Below are positions 1 through 9,512 of a stretch of DNA of 25,396 nucleotides, one piece after another; the first letter of the stretch is position 1, and every line of letters begins with the position of its first letter. The position numbers and the translations under genes were made by a program. This DNA comes from Gloeophyllum trabeum ATCC 11539. Its lineage: Eukaryota; Basidiomycota; Agaricomycetes; Gloeophyllales; Gloeophyllaceae. The DNA lies in contig NW_006920416.1 of assembly GCF_000344685.1 (NCBI RefSeq), positions 1,526,764 through 1,552,159 on the forward strand, in the 5' to 3' direction. Below the pieces are notes generated by a model. It made no database searches, was not told the DNA's origin, and saw nothing but the letters and a program-made list of their open reading frames with translations.

Positions 1-508
1 CGATTGCCTTAGTCCTTACAGTGGTAAGTAATTATCTGAACTTCAGGGACTTGTCCTGATGTTGCATATTCCTCTAGATAGAGAATGTCCTAGATGAATG
101 GCGGACAGGCGAGCGGGAAGATATCCAGTTCACTGCCAAGCTCTACCAGGCCAAGTATGACCGGCACTTGTACGAGTTGGAGCGGTTCCACGACAAGACG
201 AAAAGGTATAGAATCATTCCTTCAATTCAAACTGACCTCTTGAATCAGGCATGGTATGTATCTCTGATTATGTGTCCGTATCTATGGCTTACTTGTTCGG
301 GTTTAGTGAGAATGCTCGGGCTCCCGTGATGGAGCCGAGTGACCTGGGTCCCGGCCTGATGGATGATGACCTTGAACAGGCGATACAGGATTGGTTGGCG
401 CGGCGTGGTGGAGCAAGTGACGATGATCAGGGTGGCGATGTGCGACATGAGGCAGGTCTGGAAGCTGTTGAGGACAGAGAGCAGGCTGTCCCGGATGATG
501 AGTATTAG
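1..508 (+). CDS. 3' end of an unrecognised intron-containing gene (partial)
   Basis: Three exons fit with one continuous frame: 1-23, 78-205 and 307-508, separated by GT-AG introns of 54 bp (24-77, donor GTAAGT) and 101 bp (206-306). The stop is TAG at 506-508 and the 5' part lies outside the window. The visible C-terminus is about 117 residues: a charged, probably helical stretch (LYQAKYDRHLYELERF) followed by an acidic tail rich in D, E and G ending in PDDEY. The tail carries ENARAPVMEPSDLGPGL and a helix-like DDLEQAIQDWLARRGG. I do not recognise the family. The style (helical charged tail after many short introns) occurs in the large transposase-like genes of mushroom genomes, but I see no catalytic motif and would not assign it. 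The exon structure is fairly secure because the frame is kept across both introns. Confidence 0.55.
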
Positions 509-1352
509 GGTATTATCTTTATCTTAGAACACATAATATAATTACTGTTGCGTGATAAGAGGCTGATGTCTGATTCTAGTATGGACAATGAGCTGAGTGT
601 GTACAAAAGTATAAATCAGATTAATTACTTTCTATTTGCCTACCGCTGCCTACATAGTCCCACGTAACCTACAAGCCTACTGGCCTACGAGCCAACATCA
701 AGGGGAACCTACCTACCAGACCAATGGCGACCAATGTCATACGGGGGGTACCAACTGCGACCCACAAATCCAGGGGTATGCTACTAGCCAACCCCACTGA
801 TAAAGACTACAGAGGCTAATATAGGATAATGCTTTTTTGCAGATGCGCTGCACGCTCTGTAGTGCTCTCTGCACAATTGAAAGCTTTTGAGGAGGGCGCG
901 ACCCTCACCACCTTCAGTACTTGTTGCTTAAGAGCCTATATACTGTCATCCAATGTTAATTTTGGCGGCTGTAAAGGATTACAACACCTGAAGCTGTTTT
1001 GGGCCTCGGATAAGCTAAGAACAGGCTGCTAACTCTATACAGAGAGGTTCCGGTTTGAGAAGAAATTCACTCCGCTGTACGGGAACCATGCAGTCCAATA
1101 TAGATGCTACTTGGGCTCTTTTCTCTGCTCAAATCAGCTGGGAGAGGTCGAGGATTGCACTGTGTAGTTGCGCATGCCGACGCACGGCAGATGGCATCCA
1201 CGCGAGCCTGCCGTTTCTGGCAGAGAAGCCTGCCTTTCTTGGAACGCGCGAGAGCTTTGGAAGACTTCTGCGACGTCGATACCAAAAATGAACAAGCCTC
1301 CATTTAAGACAGTTGCTCGTCTACTAAGTCTTATTTAGGAGGCGCAGTATCA
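509..1352. other. Intergenic stretch with a CCTAC-rich patch
   Basis: No coding region is supported here. Between about 639 and 716 the pentamer CCTAC occurs at least seven times at irregular spacing (for example at 639, 648, 668, 676, 684, 708 and 712), a low-complexity patch. Open frames at 1055-1307 overlap on both strands and show no family similarity that I recognise. Confidence 0.4.
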
Positions 1353-1674
1353 AGCCTAGTGATGCCGCGGTCCGGCCCGGTCCGGTTATTGGCCCAAATT
1401 TCCGGACCTGGGACCGGACCCAAGGTCCAGTTCGGGTAAATGTCCGGACCGTGAACCTCAAAGAACCCGAAATGGCATTGGGTCCGGTCAGGTTCGGGTT
1501 CGAACCCTTCAGAATTACCATATTTAGGTATGGTTCGGGCATTGTGGCACCACCTGAACCTCATTTCAGGTTCGGTCCACCCCAAGGCCGGACCGCGCAC
1601 CAGAACCTGGGTCCGGTCCGAGGTTCGAACCGGTTCTCCCAGGTTCGGGAACCGGACTGCGGCATCACTAGGCT
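1353..1674. mobile_element. MITE-like inverted-repeat element with GGTCCGG-rich interior
   Basis: The two ends form an inverted repeat of 23 bp with one mismatch: the left end begins AGCCTAGTGATGCCGCGG at 1353 and the right end finishes with its complement at 1674. The likely element is 1359-1668, starting GTGATGCCGC and flanked on both sides by TA, inside a short palindromic flank (AGCC...GGCT). The 310-bp interior has no credible coding region and is built from degenerate copies of GGTCCGG, GGTTCGGG and GGTTCGAACC in both orientations, so each half can fold back on the other. A non-autonomous DNA transposon (MITE or foldback) is the best reading. The superfamily is not determined; a TA flank fits Tc1/mariner-like elements. 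Confidence 0.65.
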
Positions 1675-2701
1675 GGTAACAATGCGAGCTGTGCACCCTT
1701 GAATCTGTTACAGCCATTTGCAAATCGATGGGCCCACTTTTTGAAAATCATTTACAGTCGGACCACGTCGGACAAGCAATTTCAAGTCCCCGAGAGACAG
1801 AAATCAGACCATCTGGACTCCTCTACCTTCTTCCGACGTCCCAGGCACCCACTCCGACCCACTCCGACTATACGTGGTTTTCTGAATTGATGGTCTATCG
1901 ATCTGCAAGCGGCTGTATCCAGGCAACCGTCAATGCATACTTGTACTGACGGCGCTTGTCGTCAAGAGACTGAGCGGCGAAATGGTGGGCATCAATAGTT
2001 TGGGAGAATCCTGTACCAACTTTGCACCGCAATTCGAACCTTGCGCTGCCGGATCCAGGGCCGTTGGATATCCTTATTCCCCGAGTCTGCATTAAGTGCC
2101 TGTAGTTATGTCGTTGTTCATGCTGGAAGAAACGGAATGGACGGTAATCTAAGACGCAGTCTGGCGTAAAGGTTGCGACTTTGCGTGAGACGAGAACTTC
2201 AAACGCATGCGTGAGAAATGGACCCACAACTCTCGCTTACGCCTCGAATGTAAACGTTGAAGCTGGACTCGGACTACTTAGGTACTAGCCTACGCGATTC
2301 TCGTTCAATTAACAACTCCGGTAGCACTCGATTCTTCGTAAGTGGCATACAGGTTGCCGAGGTACTTCAAGAAGTGCATTTGGCGGTCCTGCGATTTAGC
2401 GTCTCGCGCAAGAGACGCTTTTGTGCTCCTTTCACAAATCCTTGGAGCCGCCGCCGCCGCGATTCGGCCGACATCGAAAGACATTTCCCGAGGCTTACGT
2501 TGTGCAATTCAGGGGTATACTAGTGATCCGCGGTTGCGCCGAGTTGCTCGCTTCGAAGAGCTAGGCGCATCCGGCGATGTTTTTCAGTAAATGTATATAC
2601 GCAGAGGTATCTACGTGGCAATATGTATCTACGTCTGAACTCATCTCGTCATTCATCCTGGACCAGATTCTTACCCGCCCACTTCTTGACCCGGTTGTAG
2701 T
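1675..2701. other. Intergenic stretch, no gene seen
   Basis: I find no supported gene. Short open frames exist on both strands (for example 1895-2227 minus and 2257-2523 plus) but they overlap each other and have no recognisable motif. A small GCC repeat lies near 2449-2461. Confidence 0.35.
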
Positions 2702-3270
2702 TAGTGAAAAGCACAGGTTACGGGAACCCGTGCGGGTCACGGGTAAGGGTACCGGCGGGTACGGGTACGTGTCGCGTTTGGTCTCGAGAATGTGTCGTTC
2801 GACGCTCTCTCGAAACCGAAACCCGCGGGTGCGATACGGGTATGCGCCAGGACACCCGTGGGTGTACCCGTGCATTTCACTATTAACATCTCGGTCCCGA
2901 AGTTGTCCAAGGCGGCGCTCGGATCGAGCGTGTCGTGGTGCAGCACAGTCCTTGCAGCACTGATATTCGTCGTCCCAGTCATACCTGACATGTGCGAGGG
3001 GATGCAGTACCGGGACGGGATTCGGATTCGACTGTGGGCAGGCATAGGATTAGAGAGACGGGTGAGTGTTCGTGCGAGTACAAAAACAACGATACCAGCT
3101 TTCTTACCTCCAGAGCTATCTCCATGCGACGCGGCCACATAACGCTTTGTGGTAGCGTCGCGTGAGTGGCGCTGAGGCAGCGCGACGCGACGCGACACGC
3201 CCGTGGCGCGGATATGTCGCGAACGCTGCATAACATCGCGCTCGATGGTGGAGGCGGCACCTCTTAGCAT
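2561..3270 (-). pseudogene. Possible unrecognised reading frame interrupted by the 2702-2882 element
   Basis: On the minus strand a frame is open from 3270 down into the small element, with a gene-like stretch just before it (ARTVLHHDTLDPSAALDNFG, then TEMLI). On the far side of the element the same frame resumes, if one TA copy is kept, and runs to a TAG at 2561-2563. This would fit insertion into an older coding exon. I do not recognise the protein. The region is G+C rich and other frames are open too, including a possible splice donor GTAAGA near 3108, so chance openness is a real alternative. Confidence 0.2.
2702..2882. mobile_element. Small MITE-like element with GGGTAC-rich interior
   Basis: The ends are inverted repeats: GTGAAAAGCACAGGT from 2704 and the complement of GTGAAATGCACGGGT ending at 2880, each flanked by TA (2702-2703 and 2881-2882). 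The 177-bp body is packed with degenerate CGGGTA/GGGTACGGGT units on the left and ACCCGTG/GGGTGTACCC units on the right, so it can fold back. The plan (TA flank, terminal GTGA, G+C-rich short-repeat interior) matches the element at 1353-1674, though the interior sequence differs. It carries no coding capacity. Assignment as a non-autonomous DNA element rests on the terminal repeats only. Confidence 0.55.
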
Positions 3271-3700
3271 AGCTCCAACGTTTACTAGCAGAACGAGAGA
3301 TGCTATAGGCAGTATGTATATAATTGTTGTGTCTATCGGTCAGGGAGAATCAGTTCGTGGCATGGTTATATGGGCACATATGGGGCTACACAGCACGATT
3401 TTTGTAGCGGTTTTTTTCCATGGCTTTCAGCAAATCACAAGGGATATATTCAACGAGTTAGTCTACAGGTACATAGGAAGAAATGAGGGATATACGAGCA
3501 TCTAGCAATATCATGAAGTGTTTGTGGGTCCCTCAGCCACCGGGAGTAGACTTTGTACATGTTTGTCGCGGACTTCTGCCCTAGTGAAGAATTGCTCGCT
3601 TCGCTCGCAACAATAGAGATATTGGATGTGACAGCATGTACATCAATCAGGGTTCGGGGGATCGGCAGTAAGGAAAAGGATGGAAGAAAATAGGAGCTGG
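3271..3700. other. Intergenic stretch downstream of the kinase-like gene
   Basis: No gene seen. It contains the expected 3' untranslated region of the minus-strand gene that ends at 3701. Nothing else is recognisable. Confidence 0.35.
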
Positions 3701-5911
3701 TCAATTCTGCTTCTCCTCTTCCAGGAACTCTACGACGCGGTTCATATCTGGCCTCTCCAATGGTTCTTGCTTCCAGCACTCTTGCAAGAAATTCCAGAGG
3801 GCATCGCTCAGGCCCCGCGTCTTTACTATGTCTTCCTTGGGTCTTTCAGGGCGAGCGCCGTCTGCCACCCTTGCGGTGATTGTACTGGTGTTCCTAGGAT
3901 TTGGTACGTAGTACCAGGGTTCCTCGTGGGTTAGAAGCTGGAATTACCGTCAGAGGATATTCCATTCGTTCCCTGAAGACGCGGCTCACCTCAAGAACGG
4001 TCATGCCGAAGGAAAACACATCTGAACGCATGCTTTGCTGGGAAAGCAGAAGCACTTCTGGCGCCCACCACTTCTCGGAGTACTGCATCTGGCGACTCAG
4101 GAGTACTTGCTTACCGGCGTCCTCGATGATCTGTGCGATGAACGATATCAGGAAGGCATCATGGCAAGTGGGCGATGAAACCCCCCACCTTGGACACACC
4201 GAATTCAGTAAGGAGGGGACTACCATCATCTGACTTGATCATCACACTAGCCTAGCATTACTTAGCAGAGAGTCTTGAGAATAAACACCGGATGACTTAC
4301 CCCACGCACATCGCCATGCATGAAGTCCATATCGTGCATAAACGCCAGGCCCTTCGCAATCCCCCGAAGCTAATGCCAGCTGTAAGGGTGCTCAGACCAA
4401 CAAAATGCGGTATACTTACTATGCGCATATGATCAGTGTATGGTTCCTTTTGAACGTATTCGATGGCCGTTCCGTTCGGATAGTATGGATAGACCAAACA
4501 CCTAGACGTAACGAAGTCGGTTGCCATCAACGGAATGGGGTTGTGGCGACCTACATATGAATCTCCTGATGTTGGTGGACTCTCGGTTCCTCCACAAAGC
4601 CAAGAACAGGTACGATATACGTTCCATGGTCTTTTTCCCAGAGTGTCCGCCACATCTTCGCCTCCCGGTCAAACCGCTGAGGATGGCTGCATCAGGAATA
4701 CTCTGTCACGTTCCGACAAAGCTACGTACCCTTTTCCATTCGGGGTTGTCAGCCAGTGCTCCACGGATCTTTTTCACGACAACCTTGTCCTTTCCCAAAT
4801 ACGTCCCAAGGTGGTAGTCGGTTACACCCGGGTCTCTGTTGGTCGGGATGGGCGTATTGGAAACCTGCACTTCTCCATGTTCCAGGAGTAGGTTTGGTAG
4901 GAGGCTTCCTGTTTCTTTCAAAGCACCGTGAAGGTTGGCTGCCAGACCCGAGTGTCTGGGTGCATCCTTCAGAAGTTCTCCCAAGGTCTACGCGAAGGGT
5001 CAGCCCTGAAAGTCTGTAGTGGCAGTCCGAGTGCGGACACACGTTCTGGACCCATCCTAGCATTCTGTCGAAATGCGATCTTTCTTCTCGTATGAGCACT
5101 TGCATATTCTCCTGCCCCTTTTTTAGCTCAGACACGTGGTTCACAAGTTCTTGGTGATCCTCCGCTCTGTTTCTCTCGAATTTGCGTTGGGTGTCTTTGA
5201 TGTCCAACATCGATTGAACCTGAAATAACAATCAAGCGGCGATTAGACCCGCGACTTGAATGGAGGGTTACCTGCAATTTGAGCAAACAATTGTCCAGCT
5301 TGGCGATACAATCACTAATTCTGTCCGCGATCGCACTCTCTTCCAGAAAGGCGTCAACCCGGCCGATACTTTGCAATTCTTCTACGCGGCCGGCGACCCA
5401 GTTGATTGCGCTAGCATCAATTTATGAGTGGGCATCGTCGCACGTCGTAAAGAAGAACGTACTCTCGAGCTTCAAGGATGTCGTACTCAAGCTCTGGCGA
5501 CGGTCTTATGGCTCGTTCGAGAAGCGCTAAGAACGTCTCGCACTTCTCAGCCAACTGTTGCGCAGCTCGCCTGGGGATTATGGGTAAGTTTTGATGATCC
5601 TGAGCAAAAAAGGTCGCCTACTTATTTGCCCCCATCTGCTCACACATCTCGACAATCTTCTTCGCAACCTCAACAACAGGCGCCAACATTGGCACAAAAG
5701 AGACGCCCACATCAGCCCCAGCGAGAACAAGAGACGCGAAGCGCGGTTGCCAGAACACTTGGCGAAATCTACGCGCTGCTGACTTGGATCGAACAGCCAA
5801 TCGGCCGAATCGATCTCGCACAGCTATGATGAGGGTGGGCGAACCTTCGTCCACCCTCTGTACTTCTCCAGGTACGACCTCGGATGAACTGACGCTGTTG
5901 TCCATCGCCAT
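3701..5911 (-). CDS. MLKL-like protein: N-terminal helical bundle plus TKL-type pseudokinase
   Basis: Eleven exons join in frame: 5622-5911, 5463-5570, 5272-5410, 5043-5219, 4730-4987, 4555-4676, 4420-4501, 4301-4369, 4189-4251, 3990-4130 and 3701-3937. All introns are GT-AG and 49-58 bp; the product is 561 residues. Residues ~50-190 are helical (APVVEVAKKIVEMCEQMG, LEARDAINWVAGRVEELQSI) and resemble the MLKL/Cbl N-terminal four-helix bundle. A charged, coiled-coil-like stretch follows to ~238, then a kinase fold from ~290. Seen: beta-3 lysine (VVVKK, K310), HGDVRG at 410-415, APE at 459-461, SDVFSFG at 472-478 and a conserved C-lobe ending ERPDMNRVVEFLEE. Odd: no clear GxGxxG loop, Ser417 where catalytic loops have Asn, and EFG (431-433) instead of DFG. 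Weak or absent phosphotransfer is therefore likely. In animals and plants MLKL proteins permeabilise membranes; that role here is inference. The ATG at 5911 is the first in-frame start. Confidence 0.8.
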
Positions 5912-6767
5912 TTGAGACGGCTGAGTCGGGCTCGAAGCGCAGAGAATATAAGGCTAGCCTTTATACGAGCTGCAGACCGCGTGGATCATACAGTTCTGGC
6001 GCCGAAGCATCCCGAGTACAAGAGAGCCGCCCAGGGCAGGGACAATAGTGGGGCGAGGCGATGCGTGGAGGACTATCTTCGCCTCATGCCTTCGAAGGCA
6101 CAGCAAGATGACCATATGCAGAATCCTCCATAACATCTCGACAGCATGCTTGGTGCGCGTATCGATTCGCAACCGCGCTTGTCCAATGATTCCCTTGTTT
6201 TCGTTTGTCTTATTCCGAGCAGGTGACCAACGAGGCGGCAACATATCGGCGGTGTCGGGCAAGCATCTCACAACGCTCAGATCGCCGCTGCCTTCTCCTA
6301 GCTGCTGTTAGAACGTCCCCAACACAAAAGCAATCCAGATGAGTTGTAGACCACATCATAGAGCGAATATGTACCCGAGAGAGCGGCCAGAGTCCATTGT
6401 TCCCTAAGTACAACAATGCCGTTGACATGATCAGGTCCGAGTCGGCAAGCTACGGAGAGCGCCCACAAGGGCAAACAATGTTTGTGTGTCCTTGTGGGCG
6501 CCCGTTTCCAATCGCCGCACCACCGTGCTGATCCCGTAGGCTATACACTGTTGGTCTTCTGGTAGCTCTCCCATTCCTGAGGTGTTGTCAGAACACGCGA
6601 AGTACACGCAGCCATTCACATGCTTTTACCGATGTCTATTCTCGTTCGTATCAGCAATTCCAAAGGAACCTGCTGTAGGAATACAACCGACCGTTGAATT
6701 CGTCTGTAACTTACATACACAAATGCAATTGTTTTAACCCACTGTCCCCATCCTTCACAACGGCTCG
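5912..6767. other. Promoter side of the MLKL-like gene and 3' side of the dehydrogenase gene
   Basis: No coding region is supported. The left part should hold the promoter of the minus-strand kinase-like gene; I saw no clear TATA box. The right part holds the 3' region of the dehydrogenase gene. A strong hairpin at 6459-6501 is listed separately. Confidence 0.35.
6459..6501. repeat. Perfect 12-bp inverted repeat (hairpin)
   Basis: GCGCCCACAAGG at 6459-6470 is matched by its exact complement CCTTGTGGGCGC at 6490-6501. Inside the loop CAAACA and TGTTTG can extend the pairing. It lies in noncoding DNA about 270 bp beyond the stop of the dehydrogenase gene. It could be a tiny fossil of an inverted-repeat element or a structured RNA segment; the sequence does not decide. 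Confidence 0.5.
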
Positions 6768-7616
6768 CTAAGTGGGTGTCTGACCAGCATGCACCGCGAC
6801 CGTGGACCCAGTCATGAAGCTAGCCTCATCGCTAGCCAAGAACAACATCACATTCGCAATCTCCATCGGGTCCGCTGGCCTGCCCATAAGATTCGTCTTC
6901 AGAATCGCCTGCTTGACCTCCTCTGGGAAGGAATCCTGGTAGAGCTGCGTGTTCGTCGCCCCGGGCTGGATGGTGTTGACGCGGATCCCGTACTTGGCGA
7001 ACTCCTGCGCGCCAACGAGACCCAGCCCGCGCACGGCCCACTTGGCCGCGACGTAAGGTGAAAACTCGGGCTCGCCGTACGTGGACGCTACGGAGGACGT
7101 TAGGACGATGGAGCACCCCTTTCCCTTATGAGGGGAAGCAATCATGGAGGCGACAGCGTGCTTCACCCCAAACCACGCTGTCGAGGGCGTCATGAGTGGT
7201 TTAAGTTGGCATGAACTCGAAGACAGGGACTCACGTCCTTTCACGTTGACGGCGAGCATCTTGTCTATGACGCTCTCGTCTGTCGTCAGCCACGGCTGAG
7301 TCGGGTGCCCCAAGCCCGCGTTTAGCAGCGCAATATCGAGCTTCCCCCACTTCTCCAGAGGGAGCTCGCAGCTCGCTTTCACATCCGCCTCCTTCGTGAC
7401 ATCTCCCTGGATGAAAGCGATCGAGTCCTTGTACTCGTCTCTCAGAAGCTCGGGGTCTTGCTGGGCTTTCGTTATGTTAAGGTCCGCGACCACGACCTTT
7501 GCCCCCTCCGCCAGGAACCTCTTCGTTGCGGCCAGACCTATCCCTGCGCCCGCACCCGTGATAAGGGCGACTTTCCCTGCGAGTCGACCGGTGCCAGACA
7601 TTGATGAGACGCTCAC
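6768..7616 (-). CDS. Short-chain dehydrogenase/reductase (SDR, classical type)
   Basis: Two exons, 7235-7616 and 6768-7177, flank a 57-bp GT-AG intron (7178-7234, donor GTGAGT) and give 263 residues, the usual length for a classical SDR. Visible motifs: cofactor loop TGAGAGIG (20-27), Asp45 after beta-2 (VVVADLN), which favours NAD(H) over NADP(H), NAG at 99-101, Asn124, and the catalytic set Ser156, Tyr169 and Lys173 (YVAAK). IRVNTIQPG follows. The C-terminus has the usual FMTGSTVAVHAG region. The enzyme should oxidise an alcohol or reduce a carbonyl with a nicotinamide cofactor; the substrate cannot be read from sequence. There is no signal peptide, so it is probably cytosolic. A second ATG six codons in (MSGTGRLAG) is an alternative start. 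The Harbinger transposon begins about 140 bp upstream and may have displaced promoter elements. Confidence 0.88.
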   Translation of the reverse strand: MSVSSMSGTGRLAGKVALITGAGAGIGLAATKRFLAEGAKVVVADLNITKAQQDPELLRDEYKDSIAFIQGDVTKEADVKASCELPLEKWGKLDIALLNAGLGHPTQPWLTTDESVIDKMLAVNVKGRESLSSSSCQLKPLMTPSTAWFGVKHAVASMIASPHKGKGCSIVLTSSVASTYGEPEFSPYVAAKWAVRGLGLVGAQEFAKYGIRVNTIQPGATNTQLYQDSFPEEVKQAILKTNLMGRPADPMEIANVMLFLASDEASFMTGSTVAVHAGQTPT

Positions 7617-7758
7617 GATGAACAGGTCGGAGGATTTGTGCGTCGGGAGAGAACGACGAGTGCCTATTCCCCGTTCGTTTTATCTCACAAGAAGCTGATT
7701 ACAGAGCAGGAGGACTCACAGGAAACCCATGACCCGATGCCCCTAACATAACACACTA

Positions 7759-7800
7759 GTCGAACTCAATAAGCGTTTCTCGCTCATTTTCTCAGTGCGC
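7759..7800 (+). repeat. Left terminal inverted repeat of the Harbinger element
   Basis: Reads AACTCAATAAGCGTTTCTCG from 7763, then TCATTTTCTC and GTGCGC. It matches the complement of the right end with a few mismatches and small gaps: AACTCAATA, CGTTTCTCG and CATTTTCTC are shared. Confidence 0.7.
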
Positions 7801-7856
7801 TGAAGCCTTTCGGGGTCCCTGCCGAACGGCGATCGGACTTGGGATCTCAGCGCGAG

Positions 7857-7903
7857 CGAGAAAACGAGAAACAGCTCCTCGAGCTGTTTCTCTCGTTTCT
7901 CTG
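7857..7903. repeat. Subterminal palindrome carrying transposon-end motifs
   Basis: GAGAAACAGCT (7866-7876) and its exact complement AGCTGTTTCTC (7882-7892) are separated by 5 bp. The flanking CGAGAAAA and TCGTTTCTCT extend the pairing with slips. The arms repeat the GTTTCTCG/TTTCTC words of the terminal repeats, so they are candidate transposase or Myb-protein binding sites. Confidence 0.5.
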
Positions 7904-8053
7904 GGGCGGACTTTCAATTGCCATGCGCTGCACTGATGTACCAGGCTCTCGGTTGCTTATGTCATTGCCTAATACGATATGTTTTTGGCTTGTTGTGATG
8001 CGCTGTTGGACGCACGCTAAGTTGTGCTCCGGCACCCTTGCAACTACTGAGCT

Positions 8054-9450
8054 ATGGCTCGTGCTCCACGACTCTGCAGGAAAAAGTCAGAGGCTCCTTG
8101 GAAAATCCTTCGACGTCTCAGTCTTGCCCTCCTGGCCGATGCTCAAGATGATACCGAAGAGGCTGAAGCCCTAGCGCTTTTTGCGCTGTCCATGCGACAG
8201 AAGAAGGAGGCTCTACGGATGGGAAAGCATGGTCCAAGGGGAGCGTATGATGCTATCAAGGTCGAGGAGTTCTTTCGGGTTCTGCTCTATGAGTGGTCTG
8301 ATAGGAAGTTCAAGACGTGGCTCAGGTATGTCTCTGCCCTTGCAACCGAGTGCAAGTACTGAGGGCATCCAGAATGGATCGCGCGTCCTTCTGGCACGTT
8401 CACGATCTCATCAAGGACAACCCGGTTTTCTTTTCCGGGAACGGACGTCGACAACGGCCGGTTCAGTATCAACTGGCAACTTTCCTGTGCCGAATAGGCG
8501 GCGAGAGCAATGAGAAGGCTGGGGATGTCACCGCGATCGCAGAAGGAACGACATATCTGTACTGCGAGCGTGTCTGTCGTGCACTCCGAACCCTCAAAGC
8601 TCAACACCTTGCATGGCCAGGCCCCGAGCGGCGGCAGTTCCTGAAGGAATGCATGGCGGAGTACGGGTTCCCTGGTTGTATAGGCATTGGAGATGGGACA
8701 TTCTTCGGTCTGACAGAGAAGCCGTGGGTGAACGGCTTTGCTTACTGGTGTCGGAAGAAGTTCTATGCAGTACGTCGGAATTGACCACACTCTGCTGTCG
8801 GCAAGGCTCACATTGCGCTAGCTTGTTCTCCAGGTCATCTGTGATCACCGCGGCATCATCCTTGACTACGAGGCTGGCTGGCCAGGTTCTGTGGCAGACA
8901 GTACTGTCTTCAAGGAATCAGATTTATGGAAAAATCGTACGCGGTACTTTGCAAACGACGAATACATTCTCGTCGATAAAGGTAAACTCTTTCAGCTTCA
9001 GGAACGTTTATTGACTCCATTTTAGGCTATCCTCTCACAAAATACTCAATCCGACCCTTCGCCGACCATGACCTAACAAATGACCCTGAAGAGGCGGCGC
9101 GCCGTACTCGTTGGAACGCGAAGCTGTCGAGCCTCCGCATTGCCGTCGAGCATTGTTTTGGCCGTCTCAAGGGGCGGTTCCCGATCCTTCGCCACTTTCC
9201 TGGCCATGACCTCGACTACATATTTCGTCAGATTGAAGCTATGTTTATTCTGCACAACATCCTGGAGGCATACGGTGATGACCCAGAGACTATTGAAGGA
9301 TACAATGGCAGGGAAGATCCCGAGGTGGATGAGATCATGGGGGATATACCTGAGAATGCACGTCTTGTGAATGGGGATGATGGACTGTCTGCTGATGATT
9401 TATATCGTACTGGATTGCTTCGTAGAAAACTACTGCTTAGATCATCTTAA
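8054..9450 (+). CDS. Harbinger DDE transposase (DDE_Tnp_4-type endonuclease)
   Basis: Four exons, 8054-8325, 8373-8769, 8834-8981 and 9026-9450, are joined across GT-AG introns of 47, 64 and 44 bp and give 413 residues, a normal length for this family. The three catalytic acids are in place: Asp198 in GIGDGTFFGL, Asp271 in YILVDKGYPL, and Glu314 in VEHCFGRLKGRF. The region before the first Asp (FLCRIGGE, then ERVCRALRTL) matches the helix-turn-helix-like N-terminal part usual in Harbinger transposases. After the Glu come FPILRH and the conserved FILHNIL. The protein should cut at the element's inverted repeats and insert at a 3-bp target. The start at 8054 is the first ATG giving a continuous frame into the conserved part. 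No frameshift or stop is seen, so the gene looks intact. Confidence 0.87.
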
Positions 9451-9512
9451 TTGTTATTTAGACAGCAATATACTATGCATTACTGGTACTGAGGTTATGT
9501 TGTAGATGTCTT

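Noticed and set aside
1600..1650. GGTTCGAACC words resembling a tRNA B box
   Set aside because: They lie inside the repeat-filled foldback element and there is no cloverleaf or A box at the right distance.
3166..3215. CGACG-rich stretch as a possible repeat array
   Set aside because: Only a few imperfect units; too short to call.
4535..4676. Apparent frameshift in the kinase-like gene between two open frames
   Set aside because: A 53-bp intron (4502-4554, donor GTAGGT, acceptor CTAG) joins the flanking kinase segments in frame, so no break is needed.
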